A stretch of 64,000 nt of DNA from Gordionus sp. m RMFG-2023 (GCF_954871325.1 NC_088777.1:22855366-22919365); one strand, 5' to 3'. Positions 49,140-61,015 are shown, counted from the first letter of the stretch. Notes: a model not told the origin generated them from the letters alone. Numbers and translations are program-made.

Positions 49140-49745
49140 CAGCTGGGAAGATAGGTGAAAACTAAATTTTAATTAAATTTGAAGATCTGGGACAGGTTTC
49201 AGCGGGGTGTGTATTAGCCATTTTTAAGCAGGATTTATTTTTAATAAAAAAATCCAACTATATTTTTAGAAACACTAGAAGTCACCAGTTTGTCTATAGT
49301 CACAATGACAATATGAAGAGGGTTGACATATTTTTTTTAAATTATATTACAGTTTTAAGTGCCAGCAATTTCTTTCGGATGATATAATATGGATGAACTT
49401 GGTACATTTTACATATTTGACAATGTATTTTCATTTATTTACTAAGGATTAACATGTTTATATAAAAAATTAAAAAATCTAAAAATAAAGAAGTGCTATA
49501 ATATGCACCGCAAAAGGACAAAATGTATACCACATGTGTTTTTCATTTTTCTTAAATTTTTATTTTTTTAAATTATATACTAATAAAAAAACTAAAAAAG
49601 GATTTTTCCTAAATATTAATTTCTATTATAGAGATATATGTAAAGAATAAAACTAAGTTTAGATATTTATAAAACTTTGCTTCATTTATTTTTTTATAGT
49701 ACTTCAATTTTTTATTCACAATATAACCCAGTCTCTCCTATACTA
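49140..49745 (-). repeat. Dispersed repeat family G, copy 3
   Basis: Matches the 24490-24970 text of copy 2 in the same orientation (GTGTATTAGCCATTTTTAAGC; CTAAGGATTAACATGTTTAT) and, inverted, copies 1 and 4. The right end, read inward, is AGGAGAGACTGGG. The left end is unclear. It contains no coding text. Confidence 0.6.
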
Positions 49746-49834
49746 ATTGCCCTGAATAAGCATATTTTATTTCTAGAAAGAATTTACTTTATATGTGTCT
49801 TTGCTGTGAAGCTATTTTTTAAACTAAAATAATA

Positions 49835-50128
49835 TTAAAAAAATTTTGTGATTTGTGGGTTAACTCTGATATTTGATCTTAGGTCGTTGGAAAGTAAAAA
49901 AACACGACTTTTACTTAATCCTAAATATCGCTCACAGTATGAAAAGTAAAAACCTTCAGTTTTTATTTTATAATCAAATAATGAAGCCATCCAATGATGA
50001 AATTTAGTTAATCTTATTAAATAAAAATAAAGTTTTATAACAAAAGAGAAAACCCCTGACATATAACCCCGGTACCACTGGGATTTTACATGCACCGACA
50101 TTTTTACCGCCTCCAATATATGTTCCAT
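49835..50128 (-). CDS. 97-residue hypothetical frame, unassigned
   Basis: An intact ATG-to-stop frame with even, protein-like composition: MEHILEAVKMSVHVKSQWYR, a hydrophobic middle (GVFSFVIKLYFYLIRLTKF, about residues 25-43, possibly one membrane-spanning helix), and SKSRVFLLSNDLRSNIRVN near the end. No family is recognised. There is no splice signal or partner gene nearby, and chance frames of this length do occur in AT-rich DNA. It is listed because it is the most protein-like isolated frame in the right half. Confidence 0.25.
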   Translation of the reverse strand: MEHILEAVKMSVHVKSQWYRGYMSGVFSFVIKLYFYLIRLTKFHHWMASLFDYKIKTEGFYFSYCERYLGLSKSRVFLLSNDLRSNIRVNPQITKFF

Positions 50129-51156
50129 ATAAATATCTAAATTTAGCTGAAAGCAATATATTCATATCCATTGTGGTTTAAAATAATTATTCATTGAAAT
50201 AAGAGGCGAAATCCCTAATCAAACTATTCAGTCAACATTTCGAGGGTCTTTTATCAAATAAAGAATTAGACTTGAAATCATAATTTATAATTTTAAATTA
50301 ATTTTAGATACTGGCCATGACCTGAGGAGTATAATTTTTAAGTTATTTATTTTATTTATATATATGTTGTATTCCATATCAAATCAACTGAAGATTCAAC
50401 CCGACCATCTTCGATTATCTTTAAAATTTGTATGCTGGTAGTATATACACTAACTAGTAAAAATATAAAATTTTAATTCTCTACTCAGCTTACTTCGGGA
50501 AATATGGTCATCTTTAGAAACGCGGAAATTCCAAAATACACTATATTTAATTTTAAATATCTTAAATTAATTAAGCTAAACACATAATTTATTTTATTAA
50601 ATAGCTCTAGAATAACCCTTTAATATGATATAAAATTTATTATATTAAAAATAAATCTATTACCAAAAACCGGAAATAGAAAACCGGAAATGGCTATAAA
50701 ATAAAAACTGCTCCTTTTTTCTTTCAAATTTTTTTAACAGATAGATATTATATTTCTTAATGTTAATACAAAATCCTAGATTGGGACGAGTACCAATAGT
50801 TATTACACTTTAAATATAAGTAGTATGACTTCCTATATTATACCAAATATAGAGTAATTATTTTTTTTAAAAAAGTGGGAAATATATCTGAATAATAGCA
50901 TTAAAACTAAAATTCTAAACAACCTGATTATTATGCGTTTTTTAAATATTAAAACATTTACCAAATTGTATTGTATTATTTTAAAAATAACGCAAAACGC
51001 CTTAATAAGCATTTATAAGGAATAAATAAAGATTTTGTAAAAAGTAATAAAGTAATTTCTAGTAAAATCAAATTATTAAATTTAAAAAAACGCGCTTAAA
51101 AAATGATTCAAAGTTAAAAAATGGCAGGGAAATACACACTACCGCTAACATATGCT
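50129..51156. other. Intergenic, nothing assigned
   Basis: AT-rich. The paragraph near 50380-50530 is more complex (CAACCCGACCATCTTCGATT) but no frame of note crosses it. Confidence 0.3.
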
Positions 51157-51345
51157 AGTGTTGTCAAAAGGCTCGACTTGAGCCGATTTTTAAAAACGGT
51201 TAACTCAATATTTTACCCAGAAAAGTAATATGCAAGCCTGAAGTTTTGCTAATAGATGGGACTAGGGCTTGAACATATATTAGCGAAATCTCCCGAATTA
51301 GCCGTTATTTAAAATTGGCTCAAATCGAGTCGTTAACTACAAACT
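51157..51345. mobile_element. hAT-type MITE, family H copy 3
   Basis: Ends AGTGTTGTCAAAAGGCTCG and, reversed, AGTTTGTAGTTAACGACTCG, each followed by an ACTTGAGCCGATTTTTAA-like core. TATGCT occurs just outside both ends and may be part of the TSD. 189 bp, non-coding. Confidence 0.65.
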
Positions 51346-52449
51346 GCAGCTATGCTTAATAAAATATGAAATCCTAAAAATAATCATTTATAATTTTGAA
51401 CAATTAAATTATTTATTGTTTGTAGAACTAATACAAATAATTCAATGATCCGATTAATACGAATACGAAATTAATCTCAAACCGCTTTTATTTTCTTGAG
51501 TATAATAGATTATTTTTTGGTTCTTTAAGATGTTGTAATTTTTTATCAAAGTATTTTATTTAAAAATACATATTTAACAATAAAAATTAAAATTGCATAG
51601 AGATTTATAATTTTCTAAATAAATATTATATTATACAAGAGGAATTAATTTACACATTTTTTTACCCACACACAAAACATCAAGCCTACATAATCATTTA
51701 AAAAATTACCTTTCTTTTTTTGCAAATATATTATAAACCATCACGCAATTTTCAAAAAAAAATAATTAATTTTTGTTTTAGTATCAAAAATTATTATAAC
51801 TAAATATATAATCTGCTTCGACGATTAATATTAATAATAATGTAATAAGTTATTTATTAACTATACCTTTTATTTAATAGATTTTTATATTTATTTTTTT
51901 GCAAAATTATATAATGTGACCTTTGAAAAAAAATTAATATTATTTATTACTATGTCGCTTTAGTCAAAAACGCATATTACATTATATTTTTTTCCTCGTA
52001 TAGAGAGTCGAAATTTTTGAAGTTCTCACGTTTCATATAAATTTAATTTAGTATATTTATTTTATTATATTTGGATCGATTATAACAATTTGCAAAAAAA
52101 TTATAAAAATTTAGTTTTACAAAACAATAATAATAAAAAAACTCTGAAATTTATACAAATTTGCATGCCACATTCCTAATTATAATAAAATTTAATGAAA
52201 AATAAATAAATACATTCCTCGATGTTATATTATCTTTTATTTCCTTAATTATGCTCCTAAAAAATATCCAACAAATTTAGATTTGCATTCTTAAGGGGGA
52301 GTAGATGCCTAGATCATAGAGTACCTCACTTTGAGATTCTAGGCTTCAATGACTTAGGGGGATAGTTGACACTGGATGACGGACCATTCGCTAGTTTTAT
52401 TATGACATTCTAGAATGTTTTTCTTTATTATATAAAATTACAAAATTAG
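51346..52449. other. AT-rich stretch, no gene seen
   Basis: Homopolymer-rich. A less AT-rich patch at 52300-52400 (GGGGGATAGTTGACACTGG) has no recognised coding or terminal-repeat text. Confidence 0.3.
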
Positions 52450-53450
52450 AAATGTAATTGTGTTATATTTCTTTCTACCTTACATTGTTTTTCGGAAGGG
52501 AATTAAAATATCAATTTTAATTGTTTTTCACTCGTTTTGCTATGATACTGATCAGTATGAATTTTATCGTTTCCCAAAATTTCCTCCCCATCCATAGGTT
52601 TAATTACAAATTATGCTATTATGAAAGATGAAAAGGCAGAAAATAATCCTAATATCCCGATATTTTCTTGTAATCTCTAAATTTTAGTATAAAGCCGCTA
52701 ATTTTATTCCTATCTACCTTTTCATTTACTTTTTTAGTTTTACATATTTTATTTTTCAGATGTTAAGGTTTTTAGTAGGACTTCCAACCTTATTCCCAAT
52801 TAAATTAATTTCGTTCAACCTTCTTGCAAAAGTAAATCATTAAGCTTATATATTTTTCCTTGTCAAAAGGTCTATTTTACATAAATATTTTTACCGGATT
52901 TGGGGAAGGTTTGGTACAGAATCTAACTGAAATGAAAGGGCGGTAGAAAGGAGTAGTTGAGTAGTAAGAGGTATGGTTTTTGTAATTTAGATTTTCTTTT
53001 TTTGCAGCTTATGAGGGGTAATATCTTTATAAGCTTGGTGGGAGGGGGGGAGGCTTTATTCCACGAGCATATAATATTCATTATCTGGTTGAAAGATTTG
53101 ATATTCTTATCATTTTGAATTGCAATCGATAATTTATTGCAATTCCATTTATCCATGTTTAATAATCGATTTACAAACTTCTGTGTGAAATTTCTCATCG
53201 TAGTTTCAGTGCTTGATTGTTCTGCCTAAACATAATACTTAAATTTGCAATTTGAACCGTTTTCAAGATTTTTTACACTCGGACAAATTTTTATTTGAAT
53301 CAGAATGTACTTGGATTATGGTCCCTACTTGCTTCTTATTGGACGATTTTTTATAATTAGAAGTAGTATTGTAATAACGTTGCTATTGAATTCCAGAATC
53401 ATTCCATTTGTTTGATTTATCCTCTATAGAAGATGACGTTAGCCACTCAT
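52450..53450 (-). pseudogene. Coding-like island: decayed or spliced host gene
   Basis: The minus strand holds consecutive protein-like blocks. They are NEWLTSSSIEDKSNKWNDSG (near 53440-53380), after a TAG QRYYNTTSNYKKSSNKKQ and TIIQVHSDSNKNLSE, then in the next frame VKNLENGSNCKFKYYV, a second TAG, and AEQSSTETTMRNFTQKFVNR. The last block continues as a 91-codon frame from Met to a stop at 52923. The Asn/Ser/Lys/Tyr-rich text resembles the 1-1402 protein in style. On the plus strand, 52520-52680 also has short blocks (CYDTDQYEFYRFPKFPPHP; MKDEKAENNPNIPIFS). No family is recognised. The stops and one frame change suggest a pseudogene; each TAG could instead be the AG of a 3' splice site. Confidence 0.35.
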
Positions 53451-54041
53451 TTCAAAAAAAATTCTCAAACAAACTTAAGTAAATTGAGATTTTTTTAAAA
53501 AAAGAAATTATTTATATGCCAGGCCGTAAAAGTCTTACACCGCTCTGTACAAGTCTAGTGGATTCGATATGCACTGTAAATTTCTACACACAAATTTTTA
53601 TAAAATCTAACATCGTTGTAAAAAAACAATTTTAAAAATACGAGAGGGGAAAACTGATTCTATTTTATAATATAAGATCTCTTTTTATATCCAAAGTAAA
53701 TCAATTATGTAAATATATATCATATAAAATAACGTTTTCTACAAAAATTAATATAATGTAAAAGTTTAATTTTATATATCACACGATAGCCTTAAACCTT
53801 CATTATCTAAAATGAAAAAGTATATTAACACAATAAAAAAATAAATCGTTACAAATATGTAACACTTACTAAATAATTGTTGTAACACTTGAGGGCAATG
53901 TATTATTTAATTTTCTAAACTTTTAAATAGATCAAAAATGTTCATTTGTATTTTAGATTTAAAAATGCTTCAAGACTATTTATTAGCTAGTGTATCTTCT
54001 TTGGATATTAAATTAAGGTTACCAAAAGCTTGCTGCTCTTT
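53451..54041. other. Intergenic, nothing assigned
   Basis: AT-rich; a short complex patch at 53520-53600 (CAGGCCGTAAAAGTCTTACA) has no recognised identity. Confidence 0.3.
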
Positions 54042-54410
54042 ACTATTTACAGGCGCGTACGCAGGAATTTGGTCTGGGGGGGGGGATAATAAAAATTTTT
54101 AAGAAATATTATTATTTCTTAAAAATATCAAGCATAAATTTTATTAGGACTAATAACTATTTCTAATACACAATTTTAAATTAATGTGAATTATAAAAAA
54201 ATTATATGTAAAGAATCACTTAAATGACCCAAAATAGAAATTTGAATTTTATGAGCCCTTACACAAAAAGTTTCTGGAATAATTGCATTTTGTATGTTAT
54301 ATATTTACAATGTAAAATCCAATCTTCGTTGTGATTGAACTAATTTATCAATTATCTCCCTTGCTTGTCGTCAAATGCCTATGAATATTCAACAGATCCT
54401 TTTTAAATAT

Positions 54411-54772
54411 ACATGGGCCGGGCCCGAAATTTTTAAAAAAAACACCCAAGCCGGGCCTGAATTATTTTAAAAAAACACCCAATCCGGGCTGTATTTTTTA
54501 AAACATCGTTATTATTAGCTATGAAAATCAAAAATAAATATAATTTATTTTTAAAAAATCCGGGCTGGACCTGAAAATTTTATTTTAAAAAAAGTCGGGC
54601 ATGGCCTGAATTTTTTTTAAAAAAAGCCGAGTCTGGCCTAAAAATTTTTTTAAAAAAAGCCGGGCCTGACCTAAAATTTTTTTAAAAAAAAGCCAGGCCG
54701 GGCCGTAAAAAATCTTTAAAAAAAATCCGGGCAGTGCCCTGCAAATGGTATTTCTGCAGGCCTCTGTTATTC
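54411..54772. repeat. GC-striped insert within B2
   Basis: About ten tandem ~27-33-bp units alternate a CCGGGCC/TGACC stripe with TTTTTTTAAAAAAA. The right end, read inward, is CAGAGGCCTGCAGAAATACC, like the CAGAGACCTG ends of related MITEs. The left edge is ACATGGGCCGGGCCCG. It is probably a nested hAT MITE; the TSD was not resolved. Confidence 0.6.
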
Positions 54773-54989
54773 TTCTTAAAAAAGAGAATGTTCTCTCATT
54801 TGTTTACTAATGGGAAGAGTTTATAAACCCTTTTAATACATTGGGAATTTAATCTAAAATGTGTTTGAAATAAAGCAGAGCATTCATAGCATTTTTTGGG
54901 ATTATATCAACCATAGTTAATCTTATAAACATAGTTATTCAGCTAGTAAGGCATCATAAGATACTTTAACATCTTCATAATAAAAATCT

Positions 54990-55560
54990 AACAAATATTT
55001 TTTTTTCTATCACCATCTGAAAAAGGTTGGGAAGGCTTTTGTGAAAGTAATATTTGCAAATTAGTAAGTGCTGCATGATGAATTAAAAATTCATTTATTT
55101 GGGCTATAAATGTATCTGTATTTAAGATATACTCTTTTACTGATCCTATATTAATGTTTTAACGATGAGCTTGCCTTGCTACAAGTCGAGGGAGACAAAT
55201 ATTAAACATGTATAGCTCTGCTTTGACTCAACAATAAAATATAAAATATGAAATTCTTCATCAACATTAGCCCTAATTTCCTTGAGTTCTGATAAAATGC
55301 TCTCCGCTATTCTTATCTTCTTAATCAAAATGTCATGTTTTTGAAAAGTAATACTTAAAATAGCTGTATAATTAATTAATACATTCTAATGAGAAATAAA
55401 ATTTGGAATAAGCATTGAATCCAATAATTTTCTTTCTTCTGAGGAAATATTTCTTTCAGGCCATTGTGATATTTCAGTAATAGCAAATAATTGGCTCTTC
55501 TAACTCCTTAAAAGCTGTTACTGCTTGATGGCAGAGACTCTATCTCGTTGGACAAGGTTG
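54990..55560 (-). pseudogene. ZMYM1/P52rIPK-like hAT transposase remnant (B2)
   Basis: Minus-strand text homologous to the B1 remnant: ELEEPIICYYxNI-type text, ERNISSEERKLLDSMLIPN, KIRIAESILSELKEIRANVD, EEFHILYFIV, and NINIGSVKEYILNTDTFIAQ. Stops and small shifts differ from those in B1, so the copies decayed independently. The C-terminal dimerisation motif is not retained. Confidence 0.65.
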
Positions 55561-55868
55561 CAATTTCTTTTTCCCTGTTGGACAAGAAGTTTCAGAAATA
55601 ATTATTATTTGACTAGAAATTTAAAAATGGTAGATAAATATTACGCCGGAGAACTTGAAATCGAAATTAATTGATAAAATAATTTAGTAGATAATATAAT
55701 TAAATATATATTTAATATGAGATACGAATAAATATTAACAAATATAAATTAATATAAACAATAATATTTTAGAAAAATATATCCGGCATCTGCATTTTTT
55801 GGCTTTCCGAGGGGGGGGGGCGTTGTCCCCCTGCCCCCCCCCCCGCTGCGTACGCCAATGACTATTTA

Positions 55869-56399
55869 GTTAATAAGATCAGAACATGAATGCTTTATTT
55901 TACCTTAACGAGTCCCAACAATCTACTGTTTTTCAGTTGTAAGAGACATCTTATAAATCAAATATTGAATACTCTTTAATTTCTTAAAAATTAACCGAAT
56001 TATCCTTTGCTCTATGCATTTAATATTAATTTCCATGGAAGTTATTTTATTAATTTCCAAATATTTTGTAAAATTTGTGAAAAGGTAATTCCATAAAATC
56101 ATTTTTTAATAAAATTTTTAGGTTATCATCTGTCTCAAAATTGTCGTCATGTTTATCTTTATTGGTGGCATATTATATTTTAAATAACATGATAATTGGA
56201 TTTATAAAGCCATTTTTTAATATAAATTTCGATATAAGATTATAAATAAATTTTTATTATATATTTATTATACACAGGGTTTACTTTTGGTTTCGAACAT
56301 AAACTCTTATTGTGAGAGCACAAGATACCTAAACAACATTTATCATATTTTGTTCTCATTCAATACGAACATCGTGGAAAAAATCATTAAAAATGTCAA
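55869..56399. other. Intergenic, nothing seen
   Basis: AT-rich spacer between element B2 and a G-family repeat; no frame or repeat of note. Confidence 0.35.
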
Positions 56400-57060
56400 T
56401 AGGGGAAACCGGGTACGGTTGGTCCATAAAAAATAGAAGTGGTATAAAATATGACATAGCTATTTTTCTAAAATGTTTTAACGTAATTTTATTCTTAAAA
56501 TATATCTCTAGGGTAGAAATTAATATTTAAGAAAAAAATCATTTCGTTTTTAATTAATGCGAAATTTAAAAAATGAAAATTTTTATGAAAAACACCCCGG
56601 TACCTATTATCCTTTCACGTTACGTGTCATAGCACTTTTTTATTTTTAGATTTTTAAAAAATTTTTATATAAAAATGTTGATTCTAAGTAAATAAATAAA
56701 AATAAATTGTCAAATATGTTAAATTTATTAGGGTTCATCTATATCACATATATAACCCCTAAGTACTTGTTGTCACTTAAATGTGTCATATATTTACAAA
56801 AAATAAGTCAATCATCTTCATATTGTCATTAGTGGCCCTAGACAAAAACTAGTGACTTTTAATGTTTTATAAACTAGTTGGATTTTTTTTTATTCAATCC
56901 CTGCTTAAAAATGGCTAATACGTACTCCGCTAAAACCTGCCCCAGATCTTCACAATTAATTAATATTTAATTTTAAGATATTAAATTACCATAAATTATG
57001 TCAATATTTTTATACATGATAAAATATATATTTCTTTATCATATAGAATTAATATTACGT
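56400..57060 (+). repeat. Dispersed repeat family G, copy 4
   Basis: Begins with the clear end TAGGGGAAACCGGGTACGG and follows copy 1 (5480-6280) over most of its length, including GGCTAATACGTACTCCGC and the AGATATTAAATTACCAT block. The right terminus is lost or diverged near a G-run at 57187-57203. Confidence 0.65.
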
Positions 57061-57317
57061 CTAAAAAACGTCTAGAAAAAGAGTTATTGAAAATGTAAAA
57101 TTTTAATAGTTACTTTTTGGTATGTTAAAAAAATTGTTTTTTGGATATCAAATTCATTGTTTTTTAAATAATTTTTTTATACCAAGGCGGGGGGGGGGGG
57201 GGGTATTTTTATTTTAATTTAAGAAAAGATATTAATTTTTAGAATATACTGATGGAATAAAAAGATTAATTTTAAGAATAGTATTGTAATTGTAAAATTT
57301 TAAATAACGATTTAAAT

Positions 57318-57657
57318 CAGAGACCTGTAGATACCATTTGCAAGGTCCTGCCGGGATTTTTTTTTAAAAAAATTGGATTTGGGCTGGGTGGGGCCGAATA
57401 TTTTTTAAGAAAATTTGGGCCGGGTCGGGTGGGCCTTAGAAATTTTTTTATATAAATTTATCAATTTTATGATTAATTATAAATATTTTATTTTATTTAT
57501 AGAAACAAGATACCATATAATAAATATTGTTTAATTAGAGAAATTATATAAATCAATTTGTGTATTTAAATTAATTCGAGCCGGACCTGTAAATTTTTTT
57601 TAAAAAAATTTCGTTCCGTCCGGGGGCCTGAAAAATTAGGCCCGATGCAGATCACTA
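57318..57657. mobile_element. hAT-type GC-striped MITE
   Basis: Left end CAGAGACCTGTAGATACC; right end, read inward, TAGTGATCTGCATCGGGCC. Stripes GGGCTGGGTGGGGCCG and GGGCCGGGTCGGG alternate with A/T runs. The flanking octamers ATTTAAAT and ATTCAAAG match at 6 of 8 positions. It is a relative of D (25580-25935). Confidence 0.65.
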
Positions 57658-58154
57658 ATTCAAAGCTATTATTTGAATATTTTGTTATACAGTATTATAA
57701 CCTTCTTATAGCAATTATATTGAAGTCAATATAATTGCAAAATATTAGAAGTTAAATTACATAATTATAAAATAGTATAGGGGAGACTAGGGTTAGGTAA
57801 ACCCCGGGGCTTGGAAAACCATTTAATCTCATTTTAAAATTTAATACACAAGAAGGTTAAAATTTTATCCTAATATAGTTTTCATTAATAAATGATTAAT
57901 AAAAATTAAAATTCTGTCATGTAAAAATCTTTTGAATTTCTAAATAAAATTTTTAGAATTGACGTGTATGGTTTAGCAAACCTCTCTAGCTCTAAATTGA
58001 CAAATCATGATTGAAATAATATCTCGATTTCATAAATACTCATAAAACTTATTCAAATTATAGAAGAGTTTATTAACTTTTCAATAAAATTTAAAATATA
58101 TAAATTATTATATATTTGTTAATAATAACGGGCGTAGACTAAAGTCAGCTCGTT
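57658..58154. other. Spacer with a GGGGAGACT end
   Basis: TAGGGGAGACTAGGGTTAGG at 57779 is a strong match to the left end of the GGGGAGACC-type repeats; the rest of that element was not followed. The remainder is AT-rich. Confidence 0.35.
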
Positions 58155-59523
58155 TCAGCAAAAAAGTCGAAAAATAAATATTATGACAATTGTCATTTTT
58201 CTATGGTACATCTTCACTGAAATTTTATTTTAACATCTTTACAATACATATTTTTACTTATTTGTTTTAAAAGAATTCAAAAAAGTTAAAAAATAACGAT
58301 TATGACAATTGTCACTCTCTTTAGTATCTTCACTGAAATTTTATTTTAACATTTTTACAATGTATATTTTTACCTATTTATATAAAAAATTCAAAAAAGT
58401 TAAAAAATAACGAGATTATGACAGTCACTTTTCTTTGGTACATCTTCACTGAAATTTTATTTTAACATCTTTACAATATATATTCTTACCTATTTACTTT
58501 AAAAAAATTCAAAAAAGTTCAATAATAACGATTATGACAATTGTCACTTTTCTATGGTGCATCTTCACTGAAATTATATTTTAACATCTTTACAATATAT
58601 ATTCTTACCTATTTACTTTAAAAAAATTCAAAAATAACAATTATGACAATTGTGACTTTTCTATGGTATCTTCACTAAAATTTTAACTTACCATGTTTAC
58701 AATATATATTTTTACCTATTTGCTTTGAAAATCAAAAAAGTTTAATAAATAACGATTATGCCAATTGTCACTTTTCTACTTTGCTGAAATTTTATTTTAA
58801 CATCTTTGCAATATATATTTTTACCTATTTATATAAAAAAATTAAAGTTAAAAAATAACGATTATGACAGTCACTTTTCTATGGTACATCTTCACGGAAA
58901 TTTTATTTTAACATCTTTACAATATATATTCTTACCTATTTACTTTAAAGATTAAAAAAAGTTCAAAAATAACGATTATGACAATTGTAACTTTTCTATG
59001 GTAAATCTTCACTGAAATTTTGTTTTAATATCTTTACAATATATATTTTTACCTATTTGTTATGAAAGAATTCAAAAAAGTTAAAAAAATAACGATTATG
59101 ACAATTGTCACTTTTCTATGGTTCATCTTCACTGAAATTTTATAACATCTTTACAATATATAATTTTTACCATTTACTTTAAAAAAAATTAAAAAATAAC
59201 GATTATGACAATTGTCAATTTTCTATGGTACATCTTCACTGAAATTTTATTTTAACATCGTTACAATATATATTTTTACCTATTTACTTTAAAAAAATTC
59301 AAAAAAGTTAAAAAATAACGATTATGACAATTGTCACTTTTCTATGCTACATCTTCACTGAAATTTTATTTTAACATCTATACAATGTATATTTTTACCT
59401 ATTTACTTTAAAAAAATTCATAAAAGTTCAAAAATAACGATTATGACAATTGCCACTTTTCTATGGTAAATCTTCATATAACTTTTAACTTAATATGTTT
59501 ACAATATATATTTTTACCTATAT
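58155..59523 (-). repeat. Satellite array, left (about 12 units of ~116-120 bp)
   Basis: Each unit contains AACGATTATGACAATTGTCA, CTATGGTACATCTTCACTG, AAATTTTATTTTAACATC, TTTTTACCTATTTACTTT and AATTCAAAAAAGTTAAAAAA. Unit starts lie near 58178, 58299, 58415, 58532, 58640, 58755, 58860, 58975, 59095, 59203, 59323 and 59441. Units differ by point changes and small deletions. It is the same satellite as at 62868-64000, in reverse orientation. Confidence 0.9.
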
Positions 59524-59525
59524 GC

Positions 59526-59733
59526 TGACTAAATAGATCAACTTAGTCGACTAAATTAGTTGTTTTAGTCGACTATATTAGTCTTTTTAGTCGACTATAT
59601 TAGTCGTTTTCGTCGACTATATTAGTCGTTTTAGTCGACTAATAGACTAATTTAGTCACTAAAGTTTTTAGTCGATTTCCATAACTACAACTATTAGTCG
59701 TAGTCGAAAGAACTCGACTAATTAACAACACTA
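59526..59733. repeat. TAGTCGAC palindromic repeat block (hAT-like edge)
   Basis: About five ~23-bp units of TTAGTCGACTATATTAGTC, each centred on the palindrome GTCGAC, followed by diverged TAGTC words. It ends with CGACTAATTAACAACACTA, which read inward is TAGTGTTGTTAATTAGTCG, a terminus like those of element J and the family H MITEs. It is therefore probably one end of a small hAT MITE lying between the satellite and the integrase. Confidence 0.6.
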
Positions 59734-59739
59734 CATAAT

Positions 59740-59866
59740 GGTGAAGTCGTTTTGGTCCTTGACCGAAGAATTCAACTTCTTCAAATGGTTCACAATGGAT
59801 GTGATACTAATGTGTCAGTAATATCTCTTGCTGCCCATTTTGGTATGGCTGATAGGTAAAATATAT
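59740..59866 (+). pseudogene. Integrase fossil: N-terminal segment
   Basis: A reading segment with VVLVLDRRIQLLQMVHNGCD and SLAAHFGM corresponds to the stretch just before the zinc-binding part of Ginger/Gypsy integrases (i...vH....gGH.g..kt). A good GT donor-like site follows. A second, more decayed version of the same text occurs at about 59950-60065, suggesting a small internal duplication. It is part of a broken element. Confidence 0.5.
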
Positions 59867-60170
59867 GAAAATAATATTATATGATCAATAATATATTTTT
59901 AAATATAATACACAACAATAAATTGTTTCACTAGTGAAACAATTTTAGATTGTAACAGAAGAGTTTAACTCCTTTAAAAAGTTATTGTGGAGTGGATGTG
60001 ATACTAATGAGACATTTAGCTTACCATTTTGGTATCACCAAGACTCACAGCAATTTGACTGGTAAGTAATATATTTTTGCATAATTTTTTTATGTTATTT
60101 TAATTTTTTTATTTTAGTTATGATTGTGTAATTACAATTTATATTAATTAATAAAGTATCATGTATTTAG

Positions 60171-60255
60171 CTTCTGGTGGCCAAACATGAAATTGCATGT
60201 TGTTAATTTTGTAAAATGTTGTGATATTTGCCAGCGTAGCAACACAATACTAGCA
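60171..60255 (+). pseudogene. Integrase fossil: H2C2 zinc-binding segment
   Basis: After an AG acceptor-like site the text reads FWWPNMKLHVVNFVKCCDIC, then QRSN. This is the CxxC half of the HHCC zinc-binding domain of Ginger/Gypsy integrases, with its typical (F/Y)WWPnM...v..fv..C..Cq. It is a fossil segment of the element. Confidence 0.7.
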
Positions 60256-60840
60256 ATGAGTTGCTTTCAATTCCTAATCCAACAAAGGTAGTAAAGTTGA
60301 TTACATAACAAATCCTTAATTTGAAAATTTTTATAGTTTGGCCATTATAATTGTATCTAATTTTTGTTTATGTATTTTATATTTTTCATTTGTAGTCTTA
60401 TTAATGATCTGTCTATTATAGCTTATATGTATGTGACACTTATTTTTATTAGTTATGTTGGTTTCATATATTGAACCATCTAAATTTTATTGAATTTTTT
60501 TACAAGAAATATATCATATATTCATTTTTAGTTTCTTTAAGGTTATTATAATAGTCTAAAATAAAAATATAATTTTCATATAATTTAATAATTAAAACTT
60601 ATAATCTGAAAATATAATAAATAAAATTAATATAGTCCCCTTCAATCTCAGGTTACAATTGATATATATATATCATAATTTCCTTTTTTAGCTAATTTAG
60701 ATTTTACCTCATCCTATATTATTATGTTTTTTTTCAGCTGCAATCATAAATAATGGTAAGCAACTTTACTTTATTATATCATGACACCCAACCTCCTAAT
60801 GGAGTATAATATATAACAACAATCTTTTATTTTACAAAAG

Positions 60841-61015
60841 GTATGGACACAAATAGGTGTTGATTTAAGTGCTTTGCCTGAAAGTAAGGATGGCTATAAA
60901 TACATTGCTGTAGCAGTTGATTATTTCAGCAAATATATTGTAGCAATGCCTTTAAAAGATAAAACAGCAAAATCGGTATCGCGTTTCCTCTACTCGCTAC
61001 TATGCACACATAGTA
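60841..61015 (+). pseudogene. Integrase fossil: catalytic core, first part
   Basis: The text VWTQIGVDLSALPESKDGYK, then YIAVAVDYFSKYIVAMPLKD and KTAKSVSRFLYSLLC, matches the start of the retroviral-type integrase core (rve fold). It includes the first catalytic Asp in GVDL and the second in AVDYFSKY. It belongs to the same broken gene. Confidence 0.8.

Larger units (their letters stand above)
54050..55860 (-). mobile_element. hAT element B2 (GCGTACGC ends)
   Basis: Ends CAGGCGCGTACGCAGG and, reversed, CATTGGCGTACGCAGCGG, flanked by perfect 8-bp TSDs ACTATTTA (54042-54049, 55861-55868). G/C-runs lie next to both ends. It is a second copy of B1 in the opposite orientation, with about 1.4 kb shared. 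It lacks the 574-bp insertion of B1 but has its own GC-striped insert near 54411-54772. It keeps a broken minus-strand transposase. Confidence 0.9.
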
